A DNA stretch of 21,820 nucleotides, taken from a virus. Within the stretch, counting starts at the first letter, position 1. Every line of letters starts with the position of its first letter. The notes beneath the pieces are model-generated. The model was not told the origin of the DNA. It was given only the letters and a program-made list of their open reading frames with translations, and made no database searches. The stretch spans positions 1-21,820 of the IMG/VR virus record IMGVR_UViG_3300035689_000100; one strand, given 5' to 3'. Both the position numbers and the translations under genes were made by a program. This document shows positions 14,267 through 20,972 of this stretch, in pieces.

Positions 14267-16432
14267 TTATGCGTCAGCTCCTGCAAATCCGTCATAGGGC
14301 GAAGGCTGGACAAATTGGCCTTGCTCTAAATCTTGCATTATCATTTGCTCTTGAGGATCAAAGGCCATTTGAGGCTCTTGAGGTTGCTCTAACATGGCAA
14401 TAATTTGGCTTAGTGCTTGCTCTAGCGTGTTGACGTTTTGCGCAAGCATATCGACACGCGGATCAACGGTTTGAATAGGCTGCATCATGCCAGCCATTTC
14501 AGCTTCTGCCTTTTTAAGCTCAAGATCGGCTTTCATTGCGTCTGCTTGGGCTTTTTGCGCTTGTGCGTTCTTAATGTTCACATCGGCTTGTTTCATCGCC
14601 ATGTCAGCTTGCTTGCTTTCCATTTCCATTTGCATAGCCGCTTGCTCTTCTGGTGAAGGCATAGGCGGTTGTTTTGGTTGAGCGCCTTCCTCTTCTTGCT
14701 CAGCGGCTAATATCGCAGGGGGAAGCATTGTTTTTAAACGCTCGGCAATCTTGTCGGACAAAGGCCAGTCTTGAGACTTGGCCACCAGATCGGCAATCAT
14801 GGGAGACACAGCGGGGTTAGACTGCAAGAAGCTCATCATTCCGTCTTTGGCTTCCATGCGCTTTGTGGTGTAAGACGCGCCTGTTTCGACACGCAAATCA
14901 TAGGAAAGATTACTCATGTCGTTCTGGATGAAGTCTTGACCGCCCAAAAGCAGCGCTTTGTTTAGATCGACCTCATTTACCGCGCCATCTTCACCAATGA
15001 CTTGCAAAACACGTTCAGTGTCGTAAATATGCGGGATCATCTCAAGAATGATGCGCCCTGTATGCTCAAGCGCACGTTTAAAGTTCTCGATGTAAACATA
15101 TGTACCAGTGTCGCTTTGTCTATCCCTCGCTTGAATAGCAACGCCTGATGTCTCATTCGATCTATTGCCAAGAGCGCTATCATAAATGCCTGTAATGGCC
15201 TTCATGTCCTCAACGGCGAGATTAATGCCCTCACCAATTCCTTGCGACGAGACGGGAGGCTGCGAGCGTTGAGGCGCACTTGCACCAGATACAGGCGTAT
15301 AAATCAGAGCGGGGAGATTGTCGGTGTTTGCACCACTCCACATCTCTAAATGATCATCAAGCTGCCCTTTTGCCGCGATAAACGGCACTTTAGGCTGTAA
15401 TGCAACGACTTCAACATGTGATGATGTGAAATAGTTTAAGCGCCGTTGCGCATCCTTGATGAACCTGATTTTACCGTGTCTGTAGGTTTTTGTACCTACC
15501 CGCACTTCCTCGCCAATGATCGGCACAATCGGAATATGCTTAGCGTTTTTCTTGCCCTTTGAAACGCCCCATTCAACAGCATCTTCAAGGATTTCCGTTG
15601 ATGTGACAACGTATTTGCAAATGGTGGTAGCATCGCGCTGGATAACCGAGCCATCCGCACGAATGATGTCTTTCTTTGTCTTTTTCTTAACCCAATACTC
15701 ACAAACGCGAATGTTATCGTTCTCAGACCACCATGAGTCAGTGCCATGCATCGAATGCGCACGGTATTGATGGATGTCATCAAAGCCAGAGGTTGCCGCA
15801 TCGGGGTATTTTTCTTTAAAAACCGCAAGCGTCATATCAACAGGGACGAAACACCATTGCGCGTCACTGCGATCTGGTCTTGTCGCATCGGGATCCCAAA
15901 TTACACCTACACCATCGTCAACACGCTCGATGCGTATCTCTTGCAAATCGGTGTCATCGTCCGCATAGTCCGTCGTGACACGCCAATGACCAATGCCAGC
16001 GGTTACTTGGCTATCCGCAGCATAATAAAACGCATCGGACGCAACAGAGTTATAAGTGATGTGCCTTAGTATCTGATTGACAGCGTCGGCTTTGTCTTTA
16101 TCGTTGTCTTGTATGCCCACAACTTTAAACGTGGGGTTCATCTGGCGTATATCGCCCGTCACTTGATTGATGAATTGAGGGCAACGATTAACGACTAAGC
16201 ATGGCCTATCAGCGTTTTCGCGGTCTTTCTTGATCTTCTCGTCCCAGTGACCAATGCCAGCGCGAAACTCTAAATCCTGATACGCTTCTCTTGTATTGTT
16301 GCGCTCATATTCAACGCCGCGAGAAGCACGCTCACGCATGAGCTTAAGGAAGCCAGCATCATCCTCTTTTTTACGCGCCTTGCCAGCCAGACCCTCCGCC
16401 TCGGCCTTGTCGTAATTTGTTAATGATGTCAT
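14267..16432 (-). CDS. Portal protein, P22 gp1-like
   Basis: A 721-residue portal (725 in P22) that forms the ring at the packaging vertex. The frame extends 18 codons further upstream, but ATG at 16432 is chosen. It has AAGGA eleven bases upstream, gives a sensible N-terminus (MTSLTNYDKAEAEGLAG), and yields the family length. It overlaps the terminase gene by 62 bases. Typical segments include DRPCLVVNRCPQFINQVTGDIRQ and the core DMKAITGIYDSALGNRSNETSGVAIQARDRQ, split across the clip and wing. Residues about 596-650 are an uninterrupted Gln/Ala/Lys/Met helix, followed by another helix at about 664-682, matching the long C-terminal barrel of P22 portal. Confidence is high. Confidence 0.92.
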   Translation of the reverse strand: MTSLTNYDKAEAEGLAGKARKKEDDAGFLKLMRERASRGVEYERNNTREAYQDLEFRAGIGHWDEKIKKDRENADRPCLVVNRCPQFINQVTGDIRQMNPTFKVVGIQDNDKDKADAVNQILRHITYNSVASDAFYYAADSQVTAGIGHWRVTTDYADDDTDLQEIRIERVDDGVGVIWDPDATRPDRSDAQWCFVPVDMTLAVFKEKYPDAATSGFDDIHQYRAHSMHGTDSWWSENDNIRVCEYWVKKKTKKDIIRADGSVIQRDATTICKYVVTSTEILEDAVEWGVSKGKKNAKHIPIVPIIGEEVRVGTKTYRHGKIRFIKDAQRRLNYFTSSHVEVVALQPKVPFIAAKGQLDDHLEMWSGANTDNLPALIYTPVSGASAPQRSQPPVSSQGIGEGINLAVEDMKAITGIYDSALGNRSNETSGVAIQARDRQSDTGTYVYIENFKRALEHTGRIILEMIPHIYDTERVLQVIGEDGAVNEVDLNKALLLGGQDFIQNDMSNLSYDLRVETGASYTTKRMEAKDGMMSFLQSNPAVSPMIADLVAKSQDWPLSDKIAERLKTMLPPAILAAEQEEEGAQPKQPPMPSPEEQAAMQMEMESKQADMAMKQADVNIKNAQAQKAQADAMKADLELKKAEAEMAGMMQPIQTVDPRVDMLAQNVNTLEQALSQIIAMLEQPQEPQMAFDPQEQMIMQDLEQGQFVQPSPYDGFAGADA

Positions 16433-17696
16433 GTGTTTTTGTGTCCTTGGGGACTTCGTAATCAATAGCCATGAGGCCGAATGCATCAGCCGCGTGTGAT
16501 GCCCAGTTATGGTTCGGTCCTAAATCAACCTTGCGTTTTTCGTCTAATTTTGCGCAATAAGCGCCAAGTGCATCAACGCCACCGTGAGTTGTCGCTTCAT
16601 TGATCCAGATAGACGGAAACAAACGCCTAACAGCTTCAATACGAAGCATTGCAGCACCCGCACCTTGGTTTTCAATCACGCGAACGTTAAAGCCTGCCTC
16701 TTCAAGAGCGCTTTTGTACGTGACCTTGTAAACCTTATCATGCGAGCGCCCATCATGAGGAAGTACGCATAGAGCGTTTTCATAACCGCTTGATCTAAGC
16801 CACTGCACATGTGTTGCGAGCGGTTGACCTTGTGCCTCATAATAGTTGAGCACTCGTATCTCACGCCCGACAAATTGCACAATCCAAATGGCGCAAGCGT
16901 CTGATTTATCACCAGTTCCGCCAATGTCCCAATAGGCGCGGGTTGTCATTAGAGGATCAGCAGCAACGCGGCTTAATCGCCCTTGCGCTTTCATCTCATT
17001 GATCTGCTTAGCAAAATAAGCGCCTGTTATGACTTGCGCATAATCGCCTTCCCAAATATGCGCGTAGCTATCGGGGCGTTCTTCCATGTCCTTTAAACGC
17101 ACCCTTTCAAGCACCGCAGGAAACCACGGGTTGTCTTTATAGTTGATCTCAGCAATTTTAATCCTGTCAGATTTGACTTGCCGAAACCGTGCATCCGTTG
17201 CGCTATGCTTGCTATCAGGATTCCACGTAACCCATAGCTCGCTAACCTCTTCACGCAATGTCGGGATAAGGATTTGCCAAGCCGTTTCTGTAACGGGATC
17301 GGCTTCATCAACCCAACAAAGCAAGATACGCGCTTTTGATTTGACGCTTGATATATTGCGATCAAGACCAGCAAACTTGTATGAGACACTTCCGCATCGT
17401 GTGCGTATGTATTTTTCGCCAATGTCAAAATGCGCGGCAAGCCAAGGCTCACTTAAAATCGCCTCTTTGACTTCCGCCATTGATGAATCGTCAAGCGAGT
17501 TCATAAACTCACGGCAACAAAGGATGATGCCTTTATAGCCTAACATGCTGAACATGTAGGCTTTTACAGCCGTCATCTTTGCAAACGTGCGTGTTTTGCC
17601 AGAGCCGCGACCACCATAAGCCGCGCGAATATCTGCCTCACCAACGAAAACAGGGATAAGCTTAGGCGGGATTATGATCTGTTGCGTTGAGGTCAA
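16371..17696 (-). CDS. terL: Terminase large subunit
   Basis: A 441-residue ATPase-nuclease motor that pumps DNA into the procapsid. The ATPase domain has Walker A GGRGSGKT (28-35), Walker B ILLCWVDEAD (124-133, catalytic Glu131) and the coupling motif VTWNP (156-160). The RNase H-like nuclease has Asp257 in YWDIGG, Asp315 in LPHDG and Asp404 in HAADAF, the expected metal-binding triad. It resembles the PBSX/P22-type terminase family. The start is TTG at 17696, with GAGGA eight bases upstream. No ATG precedes Walker A, so the non-ATG start is necessary. It overlaps the small terminase gene by 35 bases and the portal gene by 62 bases. High confidence. Confidence 0.94.
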   Translation of the reverse strand: MTSTQQIIIPPKLIPVFVGEADIRAAYGGRGSGKTRTFAKMTAVKAYMFSMLGYKGIILCCREFMNSLDDSSMAEVKEAILSEPWLAAHFDIGEKYIRTRCGSVSYKFAGLDRNISSVKSKARILLCWVDEADPVTETAWQILIPTLREEVSELWVTWNPDSKHSATDARFRQVKSDRIKIAEINYKDNPWFPAVLERVRLKDMEERPDSYAHIWEGDYAQVITGAYFAKQINEMKAQGRLSRVAADPLMTTRAYWDIGGTGDKSDACAIWIVQFVGREIRVLNYYEAQGQPLATHVQWLRSSGYENALCVLPHDGRSHDKVYKVTYKSALEEAGFNVRVIENQGAGAAMLRIEAVRRLFPSIWINEATTHGGVDALGAYCAKLDEKRKVDLGPNHNWASHAADAFGLMAIDYEVPKDTKTHDIINKLRQGRGGGSGWQGA

Positions 17697-18000
17697 AAGC
17701 GCCGTCCTCGTTTAGGCTAGGCGCTACAAGTTCAATGCGTGTTACCATCTCCATCGCGCCGCCGTTTTTGCCTGTTAATTGCATGTCAACGCTATTAAGT
17801 TTTGCGTGTAGATAAGGAGCGGCAGCCTTGGCAGCATCAAGACGCACATCACGCGGATTGTCTTCATTGCGCAATATTTGCAGCATGTAATCCAATGGCG
17901 TAATTCCCGCAGCCTTAGCTTTTTCACGCGCTTCGCGGTCTATTCTGTTTTGACCGCCGAGAGGGCGACCCGCATTTCTTCTTACACCGCCGGCTGGCAT
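17662..18000 (-). CDS. Probable terminase small subunit
   Basis: A 112-residue protein directly upstream of, and overlapping, the large terminase gene, as expected for TerS, which recognises the packaging site and regulates the large subunit. The N-terminus GVRRNAGRPLGGQN is the AT-hook-like Gly-Arg-Pro segment found at the start of many small terminases. Residues about 30-75 are helical (ITPLDYMLQILRNEDNPRDV, LDAAKAAAPYLHAKL), matching a family of short TerS-like proteins. The last 35 residues are acidic and poorly conserved in appearance. The Shine-Dalgarno is weak (GAG), and the gene overlaps the end of the upstream ORF by 19 bases. The role is inferred from motif and position. P22 gp3 itself is longer (162 residues). 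Confidence 0.75.
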   Translation of the reverse strand: MPAGGVRRNAGRPLGGQNRIDREAREKAKAAGITPLDYMLQILRNEDNPRDVRLDAAKAAAPYLHAKLNSVDMQLTGKNGGAMEMVTRIELVAPSLNEDGAFDLNATDHNPA

Positions 18001-18248
18001 GACTTAAACTCACTCAGGACGCTCATTAGCCTGTTATGCTGCTCGTTAATTTCATCGATTGTATTCATTCCAAAAACATCACACCCGCACCACAAACCGC
18101 TTGTCATCTCGCTCTCTGAATTAGCATAATTGATAACTAAACGATTGTAATCACAGTCTGGAGACGCAGGGTAATAAAACGAATTGCAAAAGACACCCGC
18201 CTCAGTTGCCAGTCGCTTAAATTCCTCGGCTAATTGCTGCAAGTGCAT
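17982..18248 (-). CDS. Hypothetical protein, 88 aa
   Basis: An 88-residue protein upstream of the small terminase, overlapping it by 19 bases. It begins with an amphipathic helix (LQQLAEEFKRLATEAG). The middle contains three cysteines (CNSFYYPASPDC, then GLWCGCDVFG), and the end is another helix (IDEINEQHNRLMSVLSEF). The Cys pattern is not a clean zinc motif. It starts three bases after the stop of the 141-residue gene. No family is recognised, and there is no signal peptide or membrane segment. Possibly a packaging-region accessory, from position only. Confidence 0.6.
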   Translation of the reverse strand: MHLQQLAEEFKRLATEAGVFCNSFYYPASPDCDYNRLVINYANSESEMTSGLWCGCDVFGMNTIDEINEQHNRLMSVLSEFKSCQPAV

Positions 18249-18251
18249 AAA

Positions 18252-18677
18252 TCACCCGTAAGGATTGTCTTTTTTAACCTGATCAATGCGACCACAAATG
18301 CCTTCAAACTCAGGGGTTAACGGAACGTTCATTGATCTGATTTGGTTAACGATTGCGCCGATCTGATCACCAATAAGAGGATAAGCAGACACGCGCTTGA
18401 TTTGATTGAAGAACTTTTTTTGCCGTGGTGACATTTGCGTGTGCGGATGCACCAGCGTCACGAGACCAAGCGAATGATCTACATCGTGGAATGATGGATA
18501 CGGCAAGCGCGTCTCATCCTCAGCGGAAAGAGGCGTTTCATACGCATAAATACGATCTGTAGGCAGTGACTGCGTGCGCAAATGCTCTTTATCGGATGAT
18601 ACCATGATTGCGTAATCGCCACGCACAAGAGCGAATAATGGCGCGGGCGCTTCTGGTATGTTCTGGTTGTCTTGCAT
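18252..18677 (-). CDS. Hypothetical protein, 141 aa
   Basis: A 141-residue protein of unknown function between the first late gene and the packaging genes. It divides into an N-terminal beta-rich half (PLFALVRGDYAIMVSSDKEH, residues 13-32) and a helical C-terminal half (SPRQKKFFNQIKRVSAYPLI). The latter includes YPLIGDQIGAI, which loosely resembles the YP-IGDQLDA motif of some phage tail and fibre-assembly proteins. That resemblance is short and does not establish function. There is no evident Shine-Dalgarno within ten bases of ATG 18677, so initiation may depend on low structure in the AT-rich leader. The next gene begins three bases after its stop. Confidence 0.62.
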   Translation of the reverse strand: MQDNQNIPEAPAPLFALVRGDYAIMVSSDKEHLRTQSLPTDRIYAYETPLSAEDETRLPYPSFHDVDHSLGLVTLVHPHTQMSPRQKKFFNQIKRVSAYPLIGDQIGAIVNQIRSMNVPLTPEFEGICGRIDQVKKDNPYG

Positions 18678-18720
18678 GAGTTTATATTAATCCCATTTAA
18701 GCGCATGTCAAGCCGTTATG

Positions 18721-19275
18721 TTATACCGTTTCTTTCTTTACGCGCAATGCTGCGAATGAACCGCGCACAATAGACGCATGGCGCTTGAATTGGTGCAGAT
18801 TGTGCAGCGCTTGCAGTAAATCGGATTGATCAACACGCAGCGTGTGCAGACCCTCAACACAAGCAGCATCTAGAAGCGCTCTATGACGTGATGAACAGAT
18901 GCGCTGGAACTCGCGCACGATGTGATTGCAGTCAACAAGTGATGTACCTGTTGTAGGGCTTTCACGCATCAATGAGGGTGATTTAACACGCGGTGCGCCG
19001 ATTGCGTTTAGATACTTGCGCATCTCAACAGCGTACCATTTGCCGACGTTATACAAATCAGATGCATCGACACCGAGAACTTTATGAGACGCGCCCTTGT
19101 CTGTTATTAAACCTGTCATCCATATATCAAAAGGCGTTGCTTGCCCTGCGTCCATTGCGCGCTTAATCGCAGCAGGCGCCCAGTTTTCGCTCTGATTATT
19201 GTAATAGCTTTGTTTGATTTTGCCGTTTTTGTCGCGATTGGTGTTATTTGAACGCTTGCGACCGCTTAAAGCCAT
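18721..19275 (-). CDS. Hypothetical first late-operon protein, 184 aa
   Basis: A 184-residue basic protein, the first gene after the leftward promoter at 19318-19346. The N-terminus (residues 1-30) is rich in Asn, Lys and Arg (RKRSNNTNRDKNGKIKQ) and probably disordered or nucleic-acid-binding. Residues 31-95 are helical, with FDIWMTGLITDKG and VGKWYAVEMRKYLNAIG. Residues 108-175 hold a histidine/arginine-rich helical region (CNHIVREFQRICSSRHR, LLQALHNLHQFKRH). No catalytic motif is recognised. The position, promoter-proximal and upstream of terminase, is where P22-like phages place the late activator or other regulators. A regulatory role is only a hypothesis. Confidence 0.68.
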   Translation of the reverse strand: MALSGRKRSNNTNRDKNGKIKQSYYNNQSENWAPAAIKRAMDAGQATPFDIWMTGLITDKGASHKVLGVDASDLYNVGKWYAVEMRKYLNAIGAPRVKSPSLMRESPTTGTSLVDCNHIVREFQRICSSRHRALLDAACVEGLHTLRVDQSDLLQALHNLHQFKRHASIVRGSFAALRVKKETV

Positions 19276-19317
19276 TGATCACCCGATTAGCAAGTTATTA
19301 ACTTAACCTGAATTAAT

Positions 19318-19346
19318 TTCATATTCTGATTTTAATCGCGTGTCAA
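19318..19346 (-). promoter_or_regulatory. Leftward sigma70-type promoter for packaging genes
   Basis: On the minus strand, a perfect -35 TTGACA (19341-19346) is followed, after 17 bases, by TATGAA (19318-19323). Transcription would start near 19311 and read into the 184-residue gene and then the packaging genes. A second TTGACA lies eight bases further upstream (TTGACAATTTGACA), so the true -35 is ambiguous. Confidence 0.5.
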
Positions 19347-19355
19347 ATTGTCAAC

Positions 19356-19385
19356 GGACATTTGTGGACAGTCTGCATTTGTCCA
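19356..19385. promoter_or_regulatory. Operator-like repeats between divergent promoters
   Basis: GGACA occurs at 19356-19360 and 19366-19370, ten bases apart. CATTTGT occurs at 19359-19365 and 19376-19382. TGGACA and TGTCCA form an inverted repeat (19365-19385, nine-base spacer). The cluster lies just upstream of the leftward -35, where an activator or repressor would bind. The protein is unknown; the small helix-turn-helix protein at 20201-20404 is one candidate. Confidence 0.4.
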
Positions 19386-19451
19386 TCAATATATTAAAAC
19401 TTAATCTCAAAATATTTTTTGATTTTTTTTCTTATGATGTGATTTTTGTTG

Positions 19452-19480
19452 TTGACACTCTAATCCATATGGGATAGTGT
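19452..19480 (+). promoter_or_regulatory. Rightward promoter of the plus-strand cluster
   Basis: A perfect -35 TTGACA (19452-19457) precedes the first plus-strand gene by about 65 bases. The -10 is weak: TAGTGT at 17-base spacing or GATAGT at 15. It follows a T-rich tract (19411-19450). A weak -10 is consistent with regulation by a bound protein. Confidence 0.45.
19460..19477. promoter_or_regulatory. Imperfect dyad overlapping the rightward promoter
   Basis: CTAATCC and GGATAG flank ATATG, giving an imperfect palindrome centred on CCATATGG, between the -35 and -10 of the rightward promoter. This placement is typical of a repressor operator. The arms differ by one inserted base. Confidence 0.35.
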
Positions 19481-19487
19481 TTATATA

Positions 19488-19502
19488 TCAGCAAGGGGCT
19501 GA
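19488..19502 (+). promoter_or_regulatory. Short hairpin in the 5' leader of the plus-strand cluster
   Basis: TCAGC and GCTGA form a perfect five-pair stem around AAGGG, ending seven bases before the strong Shine-Dalgarno AGGGG (19509-19513) of the first gene. The loop itself looks like a Shine-Dalgarno. A role in translation control or leader stability is possible. Confidence 0.3.
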
Positions 19503-19519
19503 CAACACAGGGGATTAAG

Positions 19520-19852
19520 ATGAGCACATCCAACACATGCAAAGCTGTCAATAATACTTTATGGCGTGAAATTGATGAAGATTTATATCATGATCGGCTT
19601 GGTGATATGTATCCATCATATAGAACTGGACACGGATTTCAATCAGGTGAAGCTGCAACACATTTGGTGTGTACTGTTAACGGATGTATTGAACCTGCTT
19701 ACGACTCGTTTGTAGTGATAAGAAAAAACATATCAACATGTATTTTTTATAAAAGTGTGACCCCGCTTTCTAATGCAGAGTTTGAACAAATTACTCCAGC
19801 GATTGTGATGTCTCACTGTGTTGAAAAATCACCAGTTGAGGCGCAATCATGA
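19520..19852 (+). CDS. Hypothetical protein, first gene of plus-strand cluster, 110 aa
   Basis: A 110-residue protein with a strong Shine-Dalgarno (AGGGG, six bases from ATG), and the first gene after the rightward promoter. It has acidic N-terminal helices (WREIDEDLYHDRLGDMYPSY), a central region with HLVCTVNGC (residues 48-56), and strands SFVVIRKNISTCIFYKSV (63-80). Cysteines are at 7, 51, 56, 74 and 100. Only the 51/56 pair is close together, which is not enough for a recognised zinc site. No signal peptide or membrane segment is seen. Its stop overlaps the start of the next gene (ATGA). The family is not recognised. As an early, host-facing accessory gene it could be a moron or a host-takeover factor, which is inference. 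Confidence 0.7.
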   Translation: MSTSNTCKAVNNTLWREIDEDLYHDRLGDMYPSYRTGHGFQSGEAATHLVCTVNGCIEPAYDSFVVIRKNISTCIFYKSVTPLSNAEFEQITPAIVMSHCVEKSPVEAQS

Positions 19853-19977
19853 AATCGTTTTTCTTTATATTGGCATTATTTGCCTTGTTTATGGTTATGG
19901 CTAGCGACGATGCAGCCATGAGCCAATGTCAGAAGTCGCATAGTTTTGAAACGTGTTTCACTCAGATGAATAGGTGA
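19849..19977 (+). CDS. Small exported or membrane-anchored protein, 42 aa
   Basis: A 42-residue ORF that overlaps the previous stop by four bases (ATGA). Residues 1-22 are MKSFFFILALFALFMVMASD: a Lys, then a long hydrophobic stretch, which reads as a signal peptide or a single membrane helix. The remaining 20 residues contain two cysteines (SQCQKSHSFETCFTQM) spaced to form a disulphide in the periplasm. There is no lipobox. Tiny Cys-pair proteins with such leaders occur in many phage early regions, but I cannot name a family. It may act in the envelope, for example in superinfection exclusion, which is a hypothesis. Confidence 0.6.
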   Translation: MKSFFFILALFALFMVMASDDAAMSQCQKSHSFETCFTQMNR

Positions 19978-19980
19978 TTT

Positions 19981-20214
19981 ATGAATGCAATAAGCAAAAA
20001 TTACAAACGGATTATCATTAATAATTTTAGCATCGCACCAGACGATGAGGTCGTTGAAAAAGTTTTAGAAATAATAAAACAAGGACGCAATTCAGGAGAT
20101 AGTTATTGCTATGTGACTGTTTGGAGTAAGCTTTATGTTAGAGCTAAAACAAATAAAAACGGCTCTGATATTTTTAATGTTTTTGATCGAGATGCAAACC
20201 ATGACCCCCGCTGA
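19981..20214 (+). CDS. Hypothetical protein, 77 aa
   Basis: A 77-residue protein starting three bases after the previous stop, with AGGTGA as Shine-Dalgarno. It begins with a basic strand-helix segment (NYKRIIINNFSIAPDDEVVEKVLEIIKQGR). A beta-rich part (SYCYVTVWSKLYVRAKTN) follows, and the tail is polar. The size and mixed alpha/beta pattern fit many small phage regulators, but no motif is diagnostic. It overlaps the helix-turn-helix gene by 14 bases, so the two may be translated together. Confidence 0.65.
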   Translation: MNAISKNYKRIIINNFSIAPDDEVVEKVLEIIKQGRNSGDSYCYVTVWSKLYVRAKTNKNGSDIFNVFDRDANHDPR

Positions 20215-20404
20215 ATTTAAGGCTATTCGTGAGGCTCTTGGCATGTCTCAATCGTTGTTTGCTCGTGCGTTAGCTGCGGTTAATCCTGCTGTTGCCGCGC
20301 CTAATTATCAGCGTATTTATGAGTGGGAGAACGGGTTTAGACCGTTACCTGTTCAGTGGATTATGAGGGCTAACGTGCTTAAAAAGAAACGCCGCGCTTC
20401 ATAA
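20201..20404 (+). CDS. Helix-turn-helix DNA-binding protein, Cro/antitoxin-like, 67 aa
   Basis: The frame is longer upstream, but the product beginning MTPAEFKAIREALGMSQSLF is chosen. That start gives the standard first helix of the XRE/Cro family and overlaps the preceding gene by only 14 bases. ATG at 20192 is an alternative three codons earlier. Residues 4-35 carry the helix-turn-helix (FKAIREALGMSQSLFARAL). QRIYEWENGFRPLP follows at about 37-50, the typical recognition-helix sequel in MqsA-type antitoxins and small phage regulators. The basic tail is LKKKRRAS. It could bind the dyad at 19460-19477 or the repeats at 19356-19385, giving autoregulation. It ends 26 bases inside the convergent gene. 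DNA binding is well supported; target and role are inferred. Confidence 0.8.
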   Translation: MTPAEFKAIREALGMSQSLFARALAAVNPAVAAPNYQRIYEWENGFRPLPVQWIMRANVLKKKRRAS

Positions 20405-20972
20405 AATATTCAGCGTGATCAATTAAGCCTTGATTATATTTTTTTTCGTACTCAGCGCTAAATTCTGGATAGTGAAACATTGGTCTATGATTGTTATCGT
20501 GCAGAATATGGCCATTACCGTTTTCTGCTAATGATATAGTGACTTTTGTCTGATCAAAAGGGATTTCTCGCCAATTTATAAAAACTTGTTGTTTTGTTTT
20601 TTCTTTAAGGCGCAATTTGAGCGATTTAATTTCATTTTTACGATGGTTTACAAAGCTATTTTTTTGCTCATTTGTCATCAAGTGACCGTATTTTTTTAGC
20701 CCTCTATAGATATTATGTTTTTTGAGTTTTATCTCTCTTATGGTTAATTTTCTCATACGAGAAAGAACATACATATTATAAATAAATTCTTGATGATCTG
20801 ATGGTAGCAGATATTTTGAGCGCGTGCGTTGTTTAGGTTTATATTCCTCTATCTCATCACTACATCCATCAAAGTCAGTTAGTGGCTTCATCGTGTCAGG
20901 ATCAATGCCCTTTGCAGCGCACATTGCGAGATAGTCCGCAAGAGGGTCTTTTTGCTTTTCGTGAATATTCAT
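20379..20972 (-). CDS. Hypothetical basic protein, 197 aa
   Basis: A 197-residue protein at the end of the replication genes, starting in a four-base ATGA overlap with the loader-like gene. The N-terminal 45 residues are acidic to neutral (PLADYLAMCAAKGIDPDTMK). Residues 45-130 are Lys/Arg-rich, long helices (RMRKLTIREIKLKKHNIYRG, NEIKSLKLRLKEK) likely to form a coiled coil or bind nucleic acid. The C-terminus (residues 150-197) contains HILHDNNHRPMFHYPEF. No catalytic motif is recognised. It is more AT-rich than the structural genes. It converges with, and overlaps by 26 bases, the plus-strand cluster. Replication accessory or anti-host factor are both possible. Confidence 0.7.
   Translation of the reverse strand: MNIHEKQKDPLADYLAMCAAKGIDPDTMKPLTDFDGCSDEIEEYKPKQRTRSKYLLPSDHQEFIYNMYVLSRMRKLTIREIKLKKHNIYRGLKKYGHLMTNEQKNSFVNHRKNEIKSLKLRLKEKTKQQVFINWREIPFDQTKVTISLAENGNGHILHDNNHRPMFHYPEFSAEYEKKYNQGLIDHAEYFMKRGVSF
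20416..20446 (+). terminator. Weak terminator of the plus-strand cluster
   Basis: TGATCAA and TTGATTA pair (seven pairs, one G-U) around TTAAGCC, followed by TAT and eight T. It lies 12 bases after the stop of the helix-turn-helix gene and inside the 3' end of the convergent minus-strand gene. The AT-rich stem makes it weak. Confidence 0.5.

Noticed and set aside
16433-16486. Upstream start at 16486 for the portal gene
   Set aside because: It would lengthen the overlap with the terminase gene to 116 bases and add an N-terminus unlike portals; ATG 16432 has AAGGA upstream and gives 721 residues, close to P22.
19276-19519. Possible small gene or RNA gene in the control region
   Set aside because: Only short frames with early stops are present, and no tRNA-like or other conserved RNA fold could be drawn. 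The region is explained by promoters and operator-like repeats.
20135-20200. Extended N-terminus of the helix-turn-helix protein
   Set aside because: The 22 extra residues are the +1 shadow of the 77-residue gene, and the domain starts naturally at MTPAEF.
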